Positions 1-13,955 of a DNA stretch of 64,000 bases are shown here, in pieces (position 1 is the first letter of the stretch; each line of letters opens with the position of its first letter). The translations under genes were made by a program, and so were the position numbers. The notes under the pieces were generated by a model. It saw only the letters and a list, made by a program, of their open reading frames with translations. It was not told the DNA's origin and ran no database searches. This DNA is from Branchiostoma belcheri. Taxonomy: Eukaryota; Chordata; Leptocardii; Amphioxiformes; Branchiostomatidae. The DNA is taken from positions 1,965,030-2,029,029 of the forward strand of contig NW_017804187.1 in NCBI RefSeq assembly GCF_001625305.1, given 5' to 3'.

Positions 1-828
1 ATGCGCCGTGCTTTAAGGTCTCGGACCGAGTTTTTTTAAGATTTGGATCCGGCGGACACCCTCAGACCGAAGGGCTATAACTCCGCCAAAAAAAGTACGC
101 CGGGAAATCTCATTACATCAGTCAACGGAGGTTTCCAGCCGGCTTCCGATACAATTTTGGTTATTGTCCGTCGACTCTATAATTTGGGTAGAAACTGTAG
201 TTAAACGTAAATTTTGGATACGAAAAATGTAGTTTTTTTGCAGTTTTTTTCAACGGACCTGCTTGGAAAAACGATTTTCCCAGGCTAACGGCTTATATGC
301 TGAAATAGCTTACTACTTCCTGTTTCTGAAAAACAGAAAAAAAATATAGGTTGTTGCGATAAGTTTTTCGCAAAATCCGGTGACGCGAACCCCTAGAAAT
401 TCCACATAGAACGCAGCTATTTGGGTCATCAGGCGACAAACCGCATCACCCTTGCTCGCGGACTAATACCAAAAACGCTTCGCTGGCCGTCCAACTTCAC
501 CGCGCCGAAAAACACTACAATCCCAAGGCTTTTTGATCAATTCAAAACCTAGTTGAAAATCTACAGCGATCGCCGAGCTATGGGGAGCCAAACCTAGCGT
601 GACAACCTCGCAGATCCGGCGATTTACTGCGCACTATTTGGAACCCTGGTCAGAATTAAACTCCGACCCGGAACCATAAAGGCTAAACACTGTTACTGTA
701 ACAGATATACAGTACAACATGTAAATACAAGATGCATAAGACATTGCAGATCAGCTTAGGTCTTAACTCTCATGCTTGGTCTTTTGAAGTAAGTCTTATC
801 AATGTCATGTTAATTTTTTTCACCCCAG
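1..828. other. No recognisable gene; presumed TTC12 intron
   Basis: No coding exon or familiar repeat could be recognised in this stretch. Because the TTC12 exons begin at 829 with a splice acceptor, the region is inferred to be the preceding intron. Positions 1-660 are richer in CG dinucleotides than the AT-rich DNA that follows and may be an unrecognised repeat. Confidence 0.4.
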
Positions 829-3314
<2,486 letters not shown>

Positions 3315-3634
3315 GGATGTTTTTCTACTCAACTTTTTGTACTGTAGAATTTTTCTATATGAAGGTGCCTTATACATGTAGATAATATAATAATGTAGTG
3401 TGGAGGTGTGAATGGTTATCGTTTGTATCAAGATGGTTTGATAATCAGTGTGTGGTAATTTTTATTATGATTATTGTCTAATTATTTTAATTATTTTGCA
3501 ATGTATAGTAGTTTCTATAGATTTTATTAAGTGTTTTATTCATTTCTTGTAACTGCCTAATATGCATAATTCAGCGACTTGTACTATGTACAAGTCGCTG
3601 CAATGTATTTTAGTGTATTGCTTTCAATTGAAAC

Positions 3635-3640
3635 AATAAA
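3635..3640 (+). terminator. Candidate TTC12 polyadenylation signal AATAAA
   Basis: AATAAA about 320 bases past the TTC12 stop codon, followed by AT- and T-rich DNA. It is the nearest canonical signal; actual cleavage is not shown by sequence. Confidence 0.5.
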
Positions 3641-3929
3641 CCAATTATAATGTGTTAATTATCTTTCATTTACATTTGTAATATTAGATAGCTGGTAATG
3701 GCTACAAAATGTAAAATAAAGTACAATGTATTTACAAGCATTATATCGGTAGTAAAAGATCGAAATGGTTGAAGTGATATTTCTTAGTAATACACGGAAA
3801 ATGGTTATACAGGATGAGTTGCCTATTGTTGCATTTTTTTGTTTTTGTTTTGCATATCCAGTAGTCGACCTTTCGGTGTAACACACCAGTTATGTACAGT
3901 AGGTACAAGCTGCATAAGAACAGACTGTA
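3641..3929. other. Intergenic, nothing recognised
   Basis: AT-rich sequence without a supportable exon, RNA gene or repeat. Confidence 0.4.
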
Positions 3930-4245
3930 AGATTTGAACCACTCACACCAGGAAGGGACCCTACTCTTTTTGATAAGTGCAGTGGGATCTTCAACATGCT
4001 CAAGGTGTGGCTGTCCCCAATCAAGGGACCTCTAGCTTTACGTCTTATCCAAGAATCATTTAGATGATGTCCATAACTGAAGGTACACACCCATTTTCAC
4101 CTGAGTTAACTGAAGCAAGAGGTGTAAAGTGCCTTTCCCAAGTGCATAACACTGGGGCCTGCCAGGGGTTCGAACCCTGAACCCTCAGATTCTGTGTCAA
4201 CAACCCTCTAACCACCAGACCACCTTGCTACCATGTTATGCTCTT
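3930..4245 (-). mobile_element. tRNA-derived SINE, minus strand
   Basis: Read on the minus strand: an A-box-like GGTCTGGTGGTTAGAGGG, then a B box GGTTCGAACCC (4167-4177 on +), then the body CTTGGGAAAGGCACTTTACA and a TTAACTCAGGTGAAAATG tail. The same head and body occur at six other places in the window, which marks a SINE family rather than a tRNA gene. Confidence 0.75.
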
Positions 4246-4396
4246 TTACACCAAGCCTGGACCAACAATGCCCTTCATGGGGTTTGTGTAGAATTGCGTG
4301 AAGTGGTGTTTGTGAATGAAGGGCTTTCCAAACTTGAAGTGGCGTGCAGTTGGTTCTAGTGGTCACTCTGTAACTGGTGCCTGACCCAGTATTACT

Positions 4397-4597
4397 TAGT
4401 CTCCATAGCATGCCAAAAACTGGGAGTTTTGGGGGTCTTCAGGGTCTTTGGGAGCTTTTATGTGCTATTTTCTGATTGCATATAGACAACATAGCCGGCC
4501 TAGTTGAATTACCCCCGTTTTTAGAACTGGACTGATCAGAAAACAGCCGAAGACCACCAAACCCCCAGTGCATGCTATAAGCCTGCTACGGAGGCTA
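4397..4597. mobile_element. MITE family M2, copy 1
   Basis: Runs from TAGTCTCCATAGCATGCC to GCCTGCTACGGAGGCTA, the inverted counterpart of the copy at 9849-10035. Flanks AGTATTACT (4388-4396) and GGTATTACT (4598-4606) form a 9-base TSD with one mismatch. It has no coding capacity. Confidence 0.8.
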
Positions 4598-4606
4598 GGT
4601 ATTACT

Positions 4607-5150
4607 GTACAGTCCAGTGGGCAAAATATGTTGATGTATGTATAACAGTATTATCCTGGTCATGATATCATAATAGGCAAATACAATGTAAGTTGATTCA
4701 TATATAACAGTATTGTCCTTGTTATGATATCATAATTTCATCATGATTGTTGTTACATTGCATCCACAGACTAAGTCTTCCCTAGGCTATATATAAGGCT
4801 GGCTAACATTTCAAAGTTTATTATATCATAACATTACAAACATTGGTGGTTTTGCTGCATAAGAAGACAAGAATTTTCTTAAATTATCCGTGCTAGATGC
4901 ATTTTTAGGGTGGGTTCGTATCCTGAGAATATGAAAACCTTACATGTAATTTTTTTCTGCAAATAAAGGGAAAAAATTGAAGTTGGTGATCCAAGAAACG
5001 GGATATGTATTGCTGTTGCCCTAGGTTCTGTTCTAGGTTACCGGTAATTGAGTTTGTGCTAACATGTTAATCCCCTTCTTAAAAGTGTTTTGCCCGTAAC
5101 AAGCCACGCCCATATAACATGCGCTGATTACTAGTACCTTAATCTGGGAT
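4607..5150. other. Intergenic, nothing recognised
   Basis: A short ATATCATAATxxxCAAAT-like motif occurs twice near 4660 and 4725, but no gene or complete element is supportable. Confidence 0.4.
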
Positions 5151-5157
5151 CAACCCA

Positions 5158-5508
5158 CTCTAGCCTCCACCAGGCTTTCCTTATGGGCCCTTCATAAGTG
5201 TAGCCTCTACCAGGCTTTCCTAAGGCCATTCCTAAGTGTAGCCTCTACTAGGCTTTCCTAAGGCCATTCCTAAGTGTAGCCTCTACCAGGCTTTCCTAAG
5301 GCCATTCCTAAGTGTAGCCTCTACCAGGCTTTCCTAAGGCCATTCCTAAGTGTAGCCTCTACTAGGCTTTCCTAAGGTCATTCCTAAGTGTAGCCTCTAC
5401 TAGGCTTTCCTAAGGTCATTCCTAAGTGTAGCCTCTACCAGGCTTTCCTAAGGCCATTCCTAAGCGTAGCCTCTACCAGGCTTTCCTAAGGCTCTTTCCT
5501 AGGCTTCG
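5158..5508. repeat. Minisatellite, unit about 38 bases, built from a MITE end
   Basis: About nine head-to-tail units of TAGCCTCTACCAGGCTTTCC followed by TAAGGCCATTCCTAAGTG. The first 15 bases of the unit equal the terminus of MITE family M1 found at 22544 and 52602. Confidence 0.9.
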
Positions 5509-5608
5509 TGAAACGGCTGGAAATAATAGAAATCTGCCAAATAGACAGATAACATGCCAGGGGAGTTGGTCTGCGCTCAAGAGTGCAGTTTGTCGCGAAC
5601 TGCTCTCC
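5495..5608. mobile_element. Truncated MITE M1
   Basis: Contains GGCTTCGTGAAACGGCTGGA, AATAGAAATCTGCCAAATAG and CATGCCAGGGGAGTTGGTCT, matching the left half of M1, then breaks into another M1 copy. Confidence 0.6.
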
Positions 5609-5912
5609 TAGCCTCTACCAGTCTTCAGGAGGCGGGTGGAAAGAGTAGAAATTGCAATCTCCAAGCAGATCAATACAGTGGCATGCCAGTATCCAAGGTG
5701 GCATATAACGGGCACTCCTTTGGCCAATGCATACTGCCTTGCCACAGTATGATCTGCTTGAAGATTAGAAATTGGCCAAATAGAGAGATACAATATATAG
5801 TAACATGCCAGGGGAGTTGGTCCGCTTGAGAGTATAGTTTGTCGCACCTGACATATTATCTGGGCAATTTCTACTCTTTTTCTAGCCACTTCCCGGAGCC
5901 CGGTAGAGGCTA
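5609..5912. mobile_element. MITE M1 interrupted by a nested M3 element
   Basis: Left end TAGCCTCTACCAGTCTTC and right end GAGCCCGGTAGAGGCTA are inverted repeats, with the family-internal segments GAAATTGGCCAAATAGAGAG and CATGCCAGGGGAGTTGGTCC. It is interrupted at 5656-5766. No clear TSD, probably because it sits within older M1 sequence. Confidence 0.75.
5656..5766. mobile_element. MITE M3 nested in M1
   Basis: Starts AATCTCCAAGCAGATC and ends GATCTGCTTGAAGATT (inverted ends). Flanks AGAAATTGC (5647-5655) and AGAAATTGG (5767-5775) are a 9-base TSD with one mismatch, and removing M3 restores a continuous M1 sequence. Confidence 0.8.
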
Positions 5913-6126
5913 CGCTTAGAAAGAGCCTCAGGAAAGCCTGGTAGAGGCTACCACTAGCGTACAGCTGATGTGCCGAGGACTGGGCAAATATTTGTGTTCA
6001 GCTCACAACACGCCGAGTGCCTAAAAGCCTAGGATCAATAATCTTTATCCCGCATATTGTTCGCACATAGGAGAGGCTGGACACACAGGAATGCGCTGTT
6101 TCAACCCAAGATACTGTAACTTTCGC
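5913..6126. other. M1-end remnant and unassigned sequence
   Basis: 5925-5951 carries another CAGGAAAGCCTGGTAGAGGC end; the rest shows nothing recognisable. Confidence 0.5.
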
Positions 6127-6290
6127 TAAAAAAAGTTACTCAAGCAACTGGATATGATTTTCGGGAAACGGTCAGACGTTTCAGGTAGCATCCACTACTT
6201 TCGTCAGTGACACTAGAGTTGTCAGAAAAGCAGGTTTATAAGTATGAATTCGAAGTATTGTAACTTTCATTATACAGTCGGGTGCCTTAA
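6127..6290. repeat. Dispersed repeat with ACTCAAGCAACTGGATATGA
   Basis: Shares TTACTCAAGCAACTGGATAT and GTCAGACGTTTCA with the fold-back element at 31795-31941, and TTTCAGGTAGCATCC with 19890-19920. Confidence 0.5.
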
Positions 6291-6761
6291 GACTGCATCA
6301 TTAAATCAGTGATGAATTAATTAAAAGTTGAGAAAAAATAGTTATACTAATGCAGTGTCCCAGAATGATACCACTTTATACACACTTCATATAGGTGTTC
6401 AGAACATTCCTGAGTAGATTTCATTTTTTAATGTGCCTAAATTGTGAGAGTTGCTGTTACAGAATAATTAATTAAAACTTGTATAATTCTGAGTGCAGTG
6501 GTCATCAGAAATTGTTACTGTAACTGTAACAGTAAATATGCACTTCTGAAGTGTTTATGTTATGTGTGTAGCTAAGATGGTAGGTCGAAGTCCAGGCTAC
6601 ACTGCCTATATACATTCTCAACTTCCCTATCTTTTACAAGGATTTCATTATACGAAGACAAAGGTCCCGTCACTTCAAATGTGTACATGACATTCTTCTG
6701 ATCCTTATATTTTCTGTAGCCGCATTCGCCGCATTTGTTGTGAGGTTTCCGAGCAGAATGT
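6291..6761. other. Intergenic, nothing recognised
   Basis: AT-rich DNA; no exon or repeat boundary could be supported. Confidence 0.35.
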
Positions 6762-6770
6762 AGCTGAACC

Positions 6771-6933
6771 TAATCTCCAAGCAGATTTTTAGTTGACCGC
6801 AAAAGACAGTATCAAATTGGCCAGACTGTAACCATTGGCATTGGGTGGCCAATGGTTACAGTCTGGCCAATGGATACTGCTTGGCCAATTTGATACTGCC
6901 TTTGCGGCCACATAAACATCTGCTTGGCGATTA
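6771..6933. mobile_element. Palindromic MITE M3
   Basis: TAATCTCCAAGCAGAT at the left and ATCTGCTTGGCGATTA at the right, with the interior also folding back (GGCCAGACTGTAACCATTGG against its complement). Flanks AGCTGAACC and AACTGAATC are a possible, decayed 9-base TSD. Confidence 0.75.
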
Positions 6934-7019
6934 ACTGAATCAACGGCCGACAAGGATGTTTAGTGTTTTCCTAAACAAGACAGCCACTATATACATATAT
7001 ATCCCAATAAGAATGCCCT

Positions 7020-7252
7020 AATCCGTGAATAGTTTCATCAGGTTGGTAAGGCACTGAATAAAGAGACTCTTTTTACACAACCACGTGTAGATATGTGAAT
7101 ATTGTACGTTTCGGAATGCATCTATAGCAGCGACACCTGTGATGCAGTGCAATGTGAATCAGTCAGAATTGCCCTGAGGAAGGTGACAGACGGTCACCGA
7201 AACGTCGGCTGAATAAAAACTTGGTTGTGTAAAAAGAGTCTCTTCATTCAAG
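7020..7252. mobile_element. MITE family P (TIR with CCGTGAATAGTTTCATCAGG)
   Basis: Has ATCCGTGAATAGTTTCATCA, GAATAAAGAGACTCTTTTTA, the shared GAGGAAGGTGACAGACGGTC and GTAAAAAGAGTCTCTTCATT, so the ends are inverted repeats. AGAATGCCCTAA lies at both edges (7010 and 7250), which may be a long target duplication or part of the element. Confidence 0.65.
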
Positions 7253-7521
7253 AATGCCCTAAATTTGCGGTCTTACGCATGATGTGACCAGCTAGGCCCT
7301 TACTCAACACGTACGAGTGGTTGACCGGGGAAACAGTTTGGTTACTCCGGACACGGATTGTTTTTTGATGAACTTTTCCGCCGCCCTCTCAGGCGAACGA
7401 GCCCGATAAGAAGTTAACCATTGACTCCGTGTTTGGGGAGCCTTTCTTGTGGAATAGGTGCGAAATTGTAGTTGATAAGGAAAGAGTTGAGTTGTTGTGT
7501 CAGTGTCCACATATGCTTGTG

Positions 7522-7928
7522 TTAATGCTTTCAGTGTCCACATGTGCTCAAATCAGCTTACTGAAGTCTTTTGTTCTGTTACAAATAGGCAATACTTCGG
7601 CAAGGCTTTGTGTAAGTTAGGAGTCGGGCGCTTCCGTCGTGCGATTGTCTTGCGACTGCAAGCCGACTGAGTTCTTCTGGTAGTTGTGTATCTGTCGTGC
7701 AAAATTCAGCGGTCATGTTATAACTTAATGCTTTGAGTGTCCACATGTGCTCAAATCAGCTTACCGAAGTCTTTTGTGTAGTTACAAATAGGCAATACTT
7801 GGGGCGAGGTTTTGTGTAAGTTGGGGGCCGGTCACTTCCGTCGTATTATTGTCGTGCGACTGCAAACCGACTGAGTTCTTCTGGTAGTTGTGTATCTGTC
7901 GTGCAAAATTCAGCTGTCATGTTATAAG
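7522..7928. repeat. Tandem duplication, two units of about 205 bases
   Basis: 7522-7725 and 7728-7928 are roughly 90 percent alike by eye, including TCCACATGTGCTCAAATCAG and AGTTCTTCTGGTAGTTGTGT in both. No coding potential shared between units was found. Confidence 0.85.
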
Positions 7929-9839
7929 GAAAGGGCTGTCTTAGAATCTGGTCGGTGATTGGTTCTGTCACAGTTTGCTTGAAAAGTCTACAATATCAAA
8001 ATCGTGGGACGACGTACGGAGAGTCTACTAAAGCGCGCAGTTTCTGTATTTTCAAAGGGATCGACCGACACTTTTAAGAAGTGGTACCGTTAATTTCTGT
8101 CTCTCTTCTAATCTTCAAACCAAACTCTATTGAATGTGTAGGGATAACTTTATGACTATATAAACTTCATCTATTGAAAATCGATGCTTTTGGTTGAATA
8201 TTGCAAATATATGATGATCATTGACACTTATGGTGACTAAATTAAGGTGTAACTTATCTCGTACTCGAAGAAAGAAATACAACTTCAGCAAACTCAAAAG
8301 ACCAATTTCCTCGGCTAATCGGGCCAACGTTGTAGTGTTGTTTTTCTTGATTACGCCGGTTGCCAGGTTTAGATGTTTGAAAGGCGTTGGACGATCCGCG
8401 GCGCCTGCCGTTGCCAGGATACCGGCTGTCATTCTCCCGCCATCAGAGGTCAGGGGTCAGCTGTTATCTGGTGCGAAAAGCGCTTCCGCTGATGCCGATA
8501 CGCGCAGGTGTCAGAGATTTTAACACAAGGAGGCATGTACGTGGGTAATAGCCTCTACCAGGCTTCAGAAGCGGCTTGAAAGAGTAGAAATCGGTCAAAT
8601 CGGCGTTGTTTTACAATATTTAGAACTCATTTCTTTCTTAATGTTGGAGGAGGCCCACCGTTAAAAAGTGAATTGCAAAAGTGCAACGGAGGATGATTTC
8701 GTCGAATGTTTTTCCTTGCAATTTACTGTTGACTATCCGCCATAGCAACTACACAGTGTACAGATACAAAAGGGTGCTTCTCTCTTTGTAAACTGTAAAA
8801 GACACGGCCCACATGTGTCTCTTCACAGGTGCGAAGAAAAGGACGTCCCTCGGTAAGGCTTTACCCGCAAATCCATAGAATCCCACAAGGACGGCTACAT
8901 TAACAATGGCTCTTAGAAACAAATAAACAAACAATTATTAGAGGATGGGAAACATCATTACTTGGTTATAATAAAGACACTGGCGACTTCAGGATGGCCT
9001 AGAAAGTCTTATAAAAGAGGCTGGCTAAAGAATTGCTTCAAAAACCTTTTCTCTAATTGTTAGAAGAAGAAGAAAGGAAGGGGAGTCAATAGAAGTCAAC
9101 AATATCGTCTACTATCTATAGATATGCTTCATAGATTATTAATATGCTACAGTCTACACTCCAATGGAATATTGTGTCTCTATAATAAGAAAATTTGCCG
9201 GTCGGACAAAAGTACCTGTTGGAATGGCGCCACTAAAGTGAAGATGCCAAGTTGAACGGAGACGAATTGGAGTGAAAGTTTTTTTTTTCAATTAATTGTA
9301 ATCTAATGTTCTTGTCAATGCGTCACTGCGGGATGTTGTGAGTTTTGTTGTGTGTTCTGGTCCAGTTGTGTCCTGTGTTTATTTTTAAAAGAGACGCAGT
9401 TCCCACAGCAATTATGATCCACCTGTCGAAAGAATGGTACATCCCATGGGAGATGCAATTTTGACAGTAGGGGTGACAGAACTGGTTGCACCGCCTGGCT
9501 ATGCGCTACTGTGCGCTGCAAAATACACTTATATTATACCAAATTAAAACATCCATGCAATCAGTCTATAAGTTTTTATGTAAAAACTATCAAACTTTCA
9601 CTGATACCAAGACTGGGAAGTTGTTTTATTTTTGTACTTTCATTCCTTTAAAAAAAGACACACGGACTCAACATGATTTCGGTGATGACGACGGCCAATC
9701 TGGAGTAGATATCTCACACGCTCTCAGTGCAGACAACAGCATACAAATTATGATCTCGCCTCGACAAGAAAATCATGCTTACAACCCAGTCTTTTCCTAA
9801 ACAAAAACCGCCAGGTTGTGACTTCAAACAGGAAACAAG
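7929..9839. other. Intergenic; one MITE M1 fragment at 8550-8612
   Basis: The only recognisable item is a left M1 end (TAGCCTCTACCAGGCTTCAG... GAGTAGAAATCGGTCAAAT). The open frame 8221-8523 and other short frames have no exon-like boundaries or recognisable domains. Confidence 0.5.
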
Positions 9840-9848
9840 TTTGGGATG

Positions 9849-10035
9849 TAGCCTCCGTAGCAGGCTTATAGAACTGGGGGTTTGGTTGTCTTCGGCTGTT
9901 TTCTGATTAGCCCAGTCAAAAACGGGGGTAGTTCAACCCGGCCGGCTATGTTGTCTATATGCAATCAGAAAATAGCACATAAAAGCTCCCAAAGACCCCC
10001 CAAAATCCCCAGTTTTTGGCATACTATGGAGGCTA
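9849..10035. mobile_element. MITE family M2, copy 2, perfect 9-base TSD
   Basis: Terminal inverted repeats TAGCCTCCGTAG and CTATGGAGGCTA. Both flanks are TTTGGGATG (9840-9848 and 10036-10044). It lies in inverted orientation to the copy at 4397-4597. Confidence 0.92.
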
Positions 10036-10044
10036 TTTGGGATG

Positions 10045-10626
10045 CTCCTTCCTGTACCTTTCGTACACAACAAGTCTGTTTGAAGGCTCCAGTGTGTGTG
10101 TCCCAGCGCGGGCTTTGTTTGTCTGGTGTTTATTCAAATAATCCACAGTCCCTAGCGACAGAGGGGGCAGGCGACACTGACTGATAGACCATCGGGCAAC
10201 CAGCCAGTACGCACGAGGCACAGTTTCAGAGCAGACGTGTGCTGTGTAGCGCTAGAGTTTTTCTGCTAGCGTTCAGAGATCGATCGTTATAACACCAGTT
10301 CGCGTTCGCCAATGGAAACCAGTCAGCGATATGGGCTCTTCAACCTCTCGTAACCTACCGGGAAGGGCTGTTCTGAACAACCTGCGCCCCCGCAAAGAGG
10401 TCATACATGGACCCCTCCAGCTACAACTTTCCGGACGTGCTTGTTGTTATTCGTTACAAGCGACATGTGGCGGCAAGCTAGCTCTGTGAAGTCCTGTGTT
10501 TTAGTAGCACATCCTGACAGAAACAATCGTCCTACTCGGTATCCTGACGGAATTGTTGTCAGCGGTCGAGATTTTTTGTCTCCGGAAATTCACCTGTAGA
10601 CGACCCGAACAAGTGGCCGGTCAGAA
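10045..10626. other. Upstream region of candidate 5' exon
   Basis: Moderately GC-rich, without recognisable repeats; plausible promoter and 5' UTR sequence for the exon at 10627, but no core promoter element is clear. Confidence 0.3.
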
Positions 10627-10755
10627 ATGACGACATCGACGCAGCGACTTTCGAGGCTCGAGCAGACCGAGAGACTGTTTAAAGAAAATTCTCTGAAGGC
10701 TATGAGGAACATGCGGCCTATCGGTGTACAGAAACAGGCAGGGAAAGCGGTAACT
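10627..10755 (+). CDS. Candidate first coding exon, possibly of the NACHT/WD gene
   Basis: An ATG at 10627 opens 43 codons (MTTSTQRLSRLEQTERLF...) rich in Lys, Arg and Gln, ending at a strong donor ACT|GTAAGTG in phase 0. The first recognised exon of the NACHT/WD gene (28380) also begins in phase 0 and is open upstream of its own ATG, so joining is frame-compatible and would give about 2,327 residues. The implied intron is 17.6 kb and contains two gaps. It could equally belong to an unrelated gene or be a chance frame; no domain is recognisable. Confidence 0.4.
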
Positions 10756-10932
10756 GTAAGTGTGTTTGGTTTGTGTTTACTATCTATTTCTTGGTTCGGA
10801 TGTTCAACCCTCACAGCCAGGGCAGTCCAACTAGCCAGTGGCTATTACAAAGGGTTTGTCCTGCTGACAAGACATGACAAGACATTACAGCAACATATAA
10901 GGTGGCTTAACAATCTACAAGTGTTTGTGTAT

Positions 10933-11087
<155 letters not shown>

Positions 11088-11384
11088 CTTGCTACCATGG
11101 TAGACATTATCGGAAAATACTAGTACACAGTGTACGAACAACCGCCACCATTGAACTGCGAACTATAGACTCTCACGGTATCAACCATGCACAACGCCGT
11201 CAATAGCATAATCCAACCCGTAAACACTGTACGCTTGTAGGCTAATGGCAAAAGCTTAGCTTAAGTCCTGTATTTCCCCACCGACTAACCAGAGCGCCAT
11301 AGCGACAGGCAAAGCATGGCGTGTCTTCACCAACTAGACTGGGCGCACTGACTTGTGAAAAAATGTTGTCCCTCCTCGGTTTAA

Positions 11385-11545
11385 CTAGCCTCCACCAGGC
11401 CTTTCTACGGGAATACGGATCGTAGAATTCAGCAAAAAAGAGAGTAAAATTGGCCAAGGGAGTCCGGCCGCGGGGAGGTAGTTTCTTTCAAACCTACATG
11501 GCGGCCAAACTCCCCTGGCAAATATTCTCCTATATATAGCCAGCG
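11385..11545. mobile_element. Degraded M1-like MITE
   Basis: Starts TAGCCTCCACCAGGCCTTTC and contains AGTAAAATTGGCCAAGGGAG with a complementary AAACTCCCCTGGCAAATATT. The right end is eroded. Confidence 0.55.
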
Positions 11546-11942
11546 TAGTTAGTCTGGTAGACTAGGGGCACTGACATGTGAAAAAATGTTGTCCCTCCGC
11601 GGTTTAACACTGGCCCTAAACATACGTGTGCTTCAAGTACCCGCCTGAGGCAGTGTCACTGTATAACAAACACACATACTTAAACAGACACAAAAGGGCA
11701 ACGCTCTTGGAAGAATAATCCTTCCGAAAGTCTGGTTAAAATCTTTAATTGTACCAATATATCTTATCCGTCTCCTAGCTAGAATTGTTAACTGAAACTA
11801 ACAGTCTGATAGCCCGGCTAGGCTGGAAAGACTACGTCTAGGGGGTCTTACTGCTTTTTACATAAACTTTATTATATTGGACAACGATTATAGAAGGTAC
11901 AGTGTGCAGCATCTACTACTATATATTCATAACAACAAACAT
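11546..11942. other. Intergenic, nothing recognised
   Basis: GACTxGGxGCACTGACxTGTGAAAAAATGTTGTCCCTCC occurs at 11337 and again at 11565, a local duplication of about 45 bases. Confidence 0.5.
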
Positions 11943-12145
11943 ATGGGGGCCGTGTGGCGTAGCGGCAGAGTGCTCGACTCGGAACCAAGAGGTCCCGGGT
12001 TCGAGTCCTGACATGGCACCGATTTTGTGCCCTTGGGAAAGGCACTTTACACGACTTTCCTCACTTAACTCAAGTGAAAATGAGTATTGCCCTGTCCTGT
12101 ATTTGTACTCTGTGTTGGTGGCGGCATGAAATAAGTTGATATAAC
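11943..12145 (+). mobile_element. tRNA-derived SINE, plus strand
   Basis: A-box region GTGGCGTAGCGGCAGAGTGC, B box GGTTCGAGTCC (11998-12008), body TGCCCTTGGGAAAGGCACTT and tail GTTGGTGGCGGCATGAAATAAG. Best-preserved head of the family in the window. Confidence 0.85.
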
Positions 12146-12571
12146 TAACCTAGCTTACTAAAGACTTAGTATGCAGAGAAGGTGCTTTGACAATCATTGT
12201 AGGAATTTCTAGCGTTTGCGAGAGGCACACACACACATTTGGGTTTATCAGCGAAGGGATTGTTCATGTCAACACACCTTTGCTCTACTAGTCCCAGTCC
12301 TGGCAACTCGGATGTTTGTGACATGGACCTTAATGGCTTGTTGTACTCAGGTTCGGTTATGTGCGGCTGTTGACAGAAGTTTGCCAGTGACTGTGAGAGC
12401 TGGGTGTTTGTCTGTGTGCATGTTAGCGTCTCCACACCGCACGCTGAATGGTAAAATACAAGACGAGTCGCTACGCTAGCTTTAGGCGGTGTCCTACACA
12501 CCTTTTCGGCTGCGAAAGCTCGGCGACCACTGAGCGCTCGCAGGGCGACCAATTTTTTTATTATGGGTTCA

Positions 12572-12596
12572 CCACACCACGAAGTGGTGTGGTGAA
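12572..12596. repeat. Short perfect hairpin CACCACACCAC-GAA-GTGGTGTGGTG
   Basis: Eleven-base arms around a three-base loop, followed by a (CTT)n/(CTC)n tract (12617-12657) that ends just before an assembly gap. Confidence 0.7.
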
Positions 12597-12667
12597 ACCA
12601 TATTGCTTTTTCTGATGTTTCTTCTTCTTCTTCTCCTCCTCCTCCTTCTCCTCCTGCCATTTTTTAA

Positions 12668-12687
12668 NNNNNNNNNNNNNNNNNNNN
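12668..12687. other. Assembly gap, 20 N
   Basis: Run of N. Confidence 1.
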
Positions 12688-13174
12688 AGAATTCTACTGC
12701 TTTACTTTACTTTCTTTCACTCTGTACATGCAATTAGCTCACTGGCATGATTTTAAAAATAAAGGTTTATGATAATCATATTATATGTATAGCTTATTCA
12801 ATGTATGGCTTCATAGTTTATGTGATTGTTAATAACACCTGCACAGAGCATTTCCATACTGACAGTATGTTTTATTCAAGTGTTTTGGTAGGTATTTCAA
12901 GCTTTCCTGCTCCAGCATTGGAATGCCGGGCATGAACGTTTTTTTTTATTTTGAAAATCAACAGTTTGCATTATGCAATTAAAAATCCTAACCAATAAAG
13001 TAGGGAATAGCTATCCAACTGTTGTTTTAGTTGTATTTTACTTCATATTATAGTTATATCAATGTAAATCATTGTTTTCCCTTGTGTTTCTCATTCTTTC
13101 CCTGCCATGTGGTAAAATGTGGTGAACCCATCGCTGTATTTGCTCCAAAGCAAATATTGGCCTTTCTAGTTCCA
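12688..13174. other. AT-rich intergenic DNA, nothing recognised
   Basis: No exon, RNA gene or repeat boundary was supportable. Confidence 0.4.
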
Positions 13175-13365
13175 ACATGTAATCACAAGACGTGGTGACG
13201 GCACAAGTTTTTTGAAATCATATTTATGCCACCACCAACACAGAGGCGAAGAAAGTCATGTAAAGTGCCTTTCCCAAGGGCATAAGACCGGTGGCATGGC
13301 AGGATTCGAACCCGGGACCTTTGGTTCCGAGTCGAGCACTAGCGCTATAACGCCAAATATCTGAC
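13175..13365 (-). mobile_element. tRNA-derived SINE, minus strand
   Basis: Minus-strand B box within GGGTTCGAATCCTG (near 13302-13312), body CCCTTGGGAAAGGCACTTTA, tail GTTGGTGGTGGCATAAAT, and a 3' end CCGTCACCACGTCTTGTGAT shared with the SINE at 28598. Confidence 0.8.
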
Positions 13366-13946
13366 AGATCATTCAAACTATTTTTCCCACGTTTTCCGTC
13401 TTTTCTTGCCGTTCACATCACAGGTTTACATCGCACACCATATTCCAGTTATGATATCAAAAGTTACAAGTGAAATAAAAACGTTGCATGATCGAGCAAA
13501 GTTCGCACAAGGATCGTCGTGTAGTTGAGAGGGTGTCTTACATTTGCTCATCTGTATTTACATGTAGTAGAGGGGATTCATTCCCCCATCTAACCAACAT
13601 CTCTCACACGCAGTCGTCCCTCAGTAAGACATCTGGAGCCGCATAGTTCCTGTTTAGAACTTTTATTCAGCCTGTCACACAGTGTTTGGTTGAGAGGGTG
13701 CCTTACCACGTTTGTACATGTGATAACTGGTCACGCCAGGTTGTGCCATGCATGTATTTTACGCAGGTTGCAGGGCAGATCTCCTTACATGTCCTACAGC
13801 GATTCGGCACATACCTGCACGCCATGTTTAGTGAGGGTGTATGTTACACCTGTACTGGGGAGAACATGATAGCTTAGGCCTAGCCTACGGCAAAACACGT
13901 ACGCTCAGCCACTCAGTTCAGTTTAGTTCAGCCTTATGGTGACGCC
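13366..13946. other. Intergenic, nothing recognised
   Basis: GTTGAGAGGGTGxCTTAC occurs at 13526 and 13689; otherwise no feature is supportable. Confidence 0.4.
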
Positions 13947-13955
13947 ATGTCATCA

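Noticed and set aside
3659..4411. Small minus-strand frames downstream of TTC12
   Set aside because: They overlap a SINE and an AT-rich region and show no domain.
8221..8523. 100-codon frame on +, and its minus-strand partner
   Set aside because: No domain, no splice-site support, and no codon pattern that distinguishes it from background.
11943..12010. Functional tRNA gene
   Set aside because: A and B boxes are present, but no acceptor stem pairs and the sequence continues into the SINE body found in several copies.
12166..12660. 164-codon minus-strand frame starting MAGGEGGGGEEEEE
   Set aside because: The start is the translated CTT/CTC microsatellite; the remainder shows no recognisable domain.
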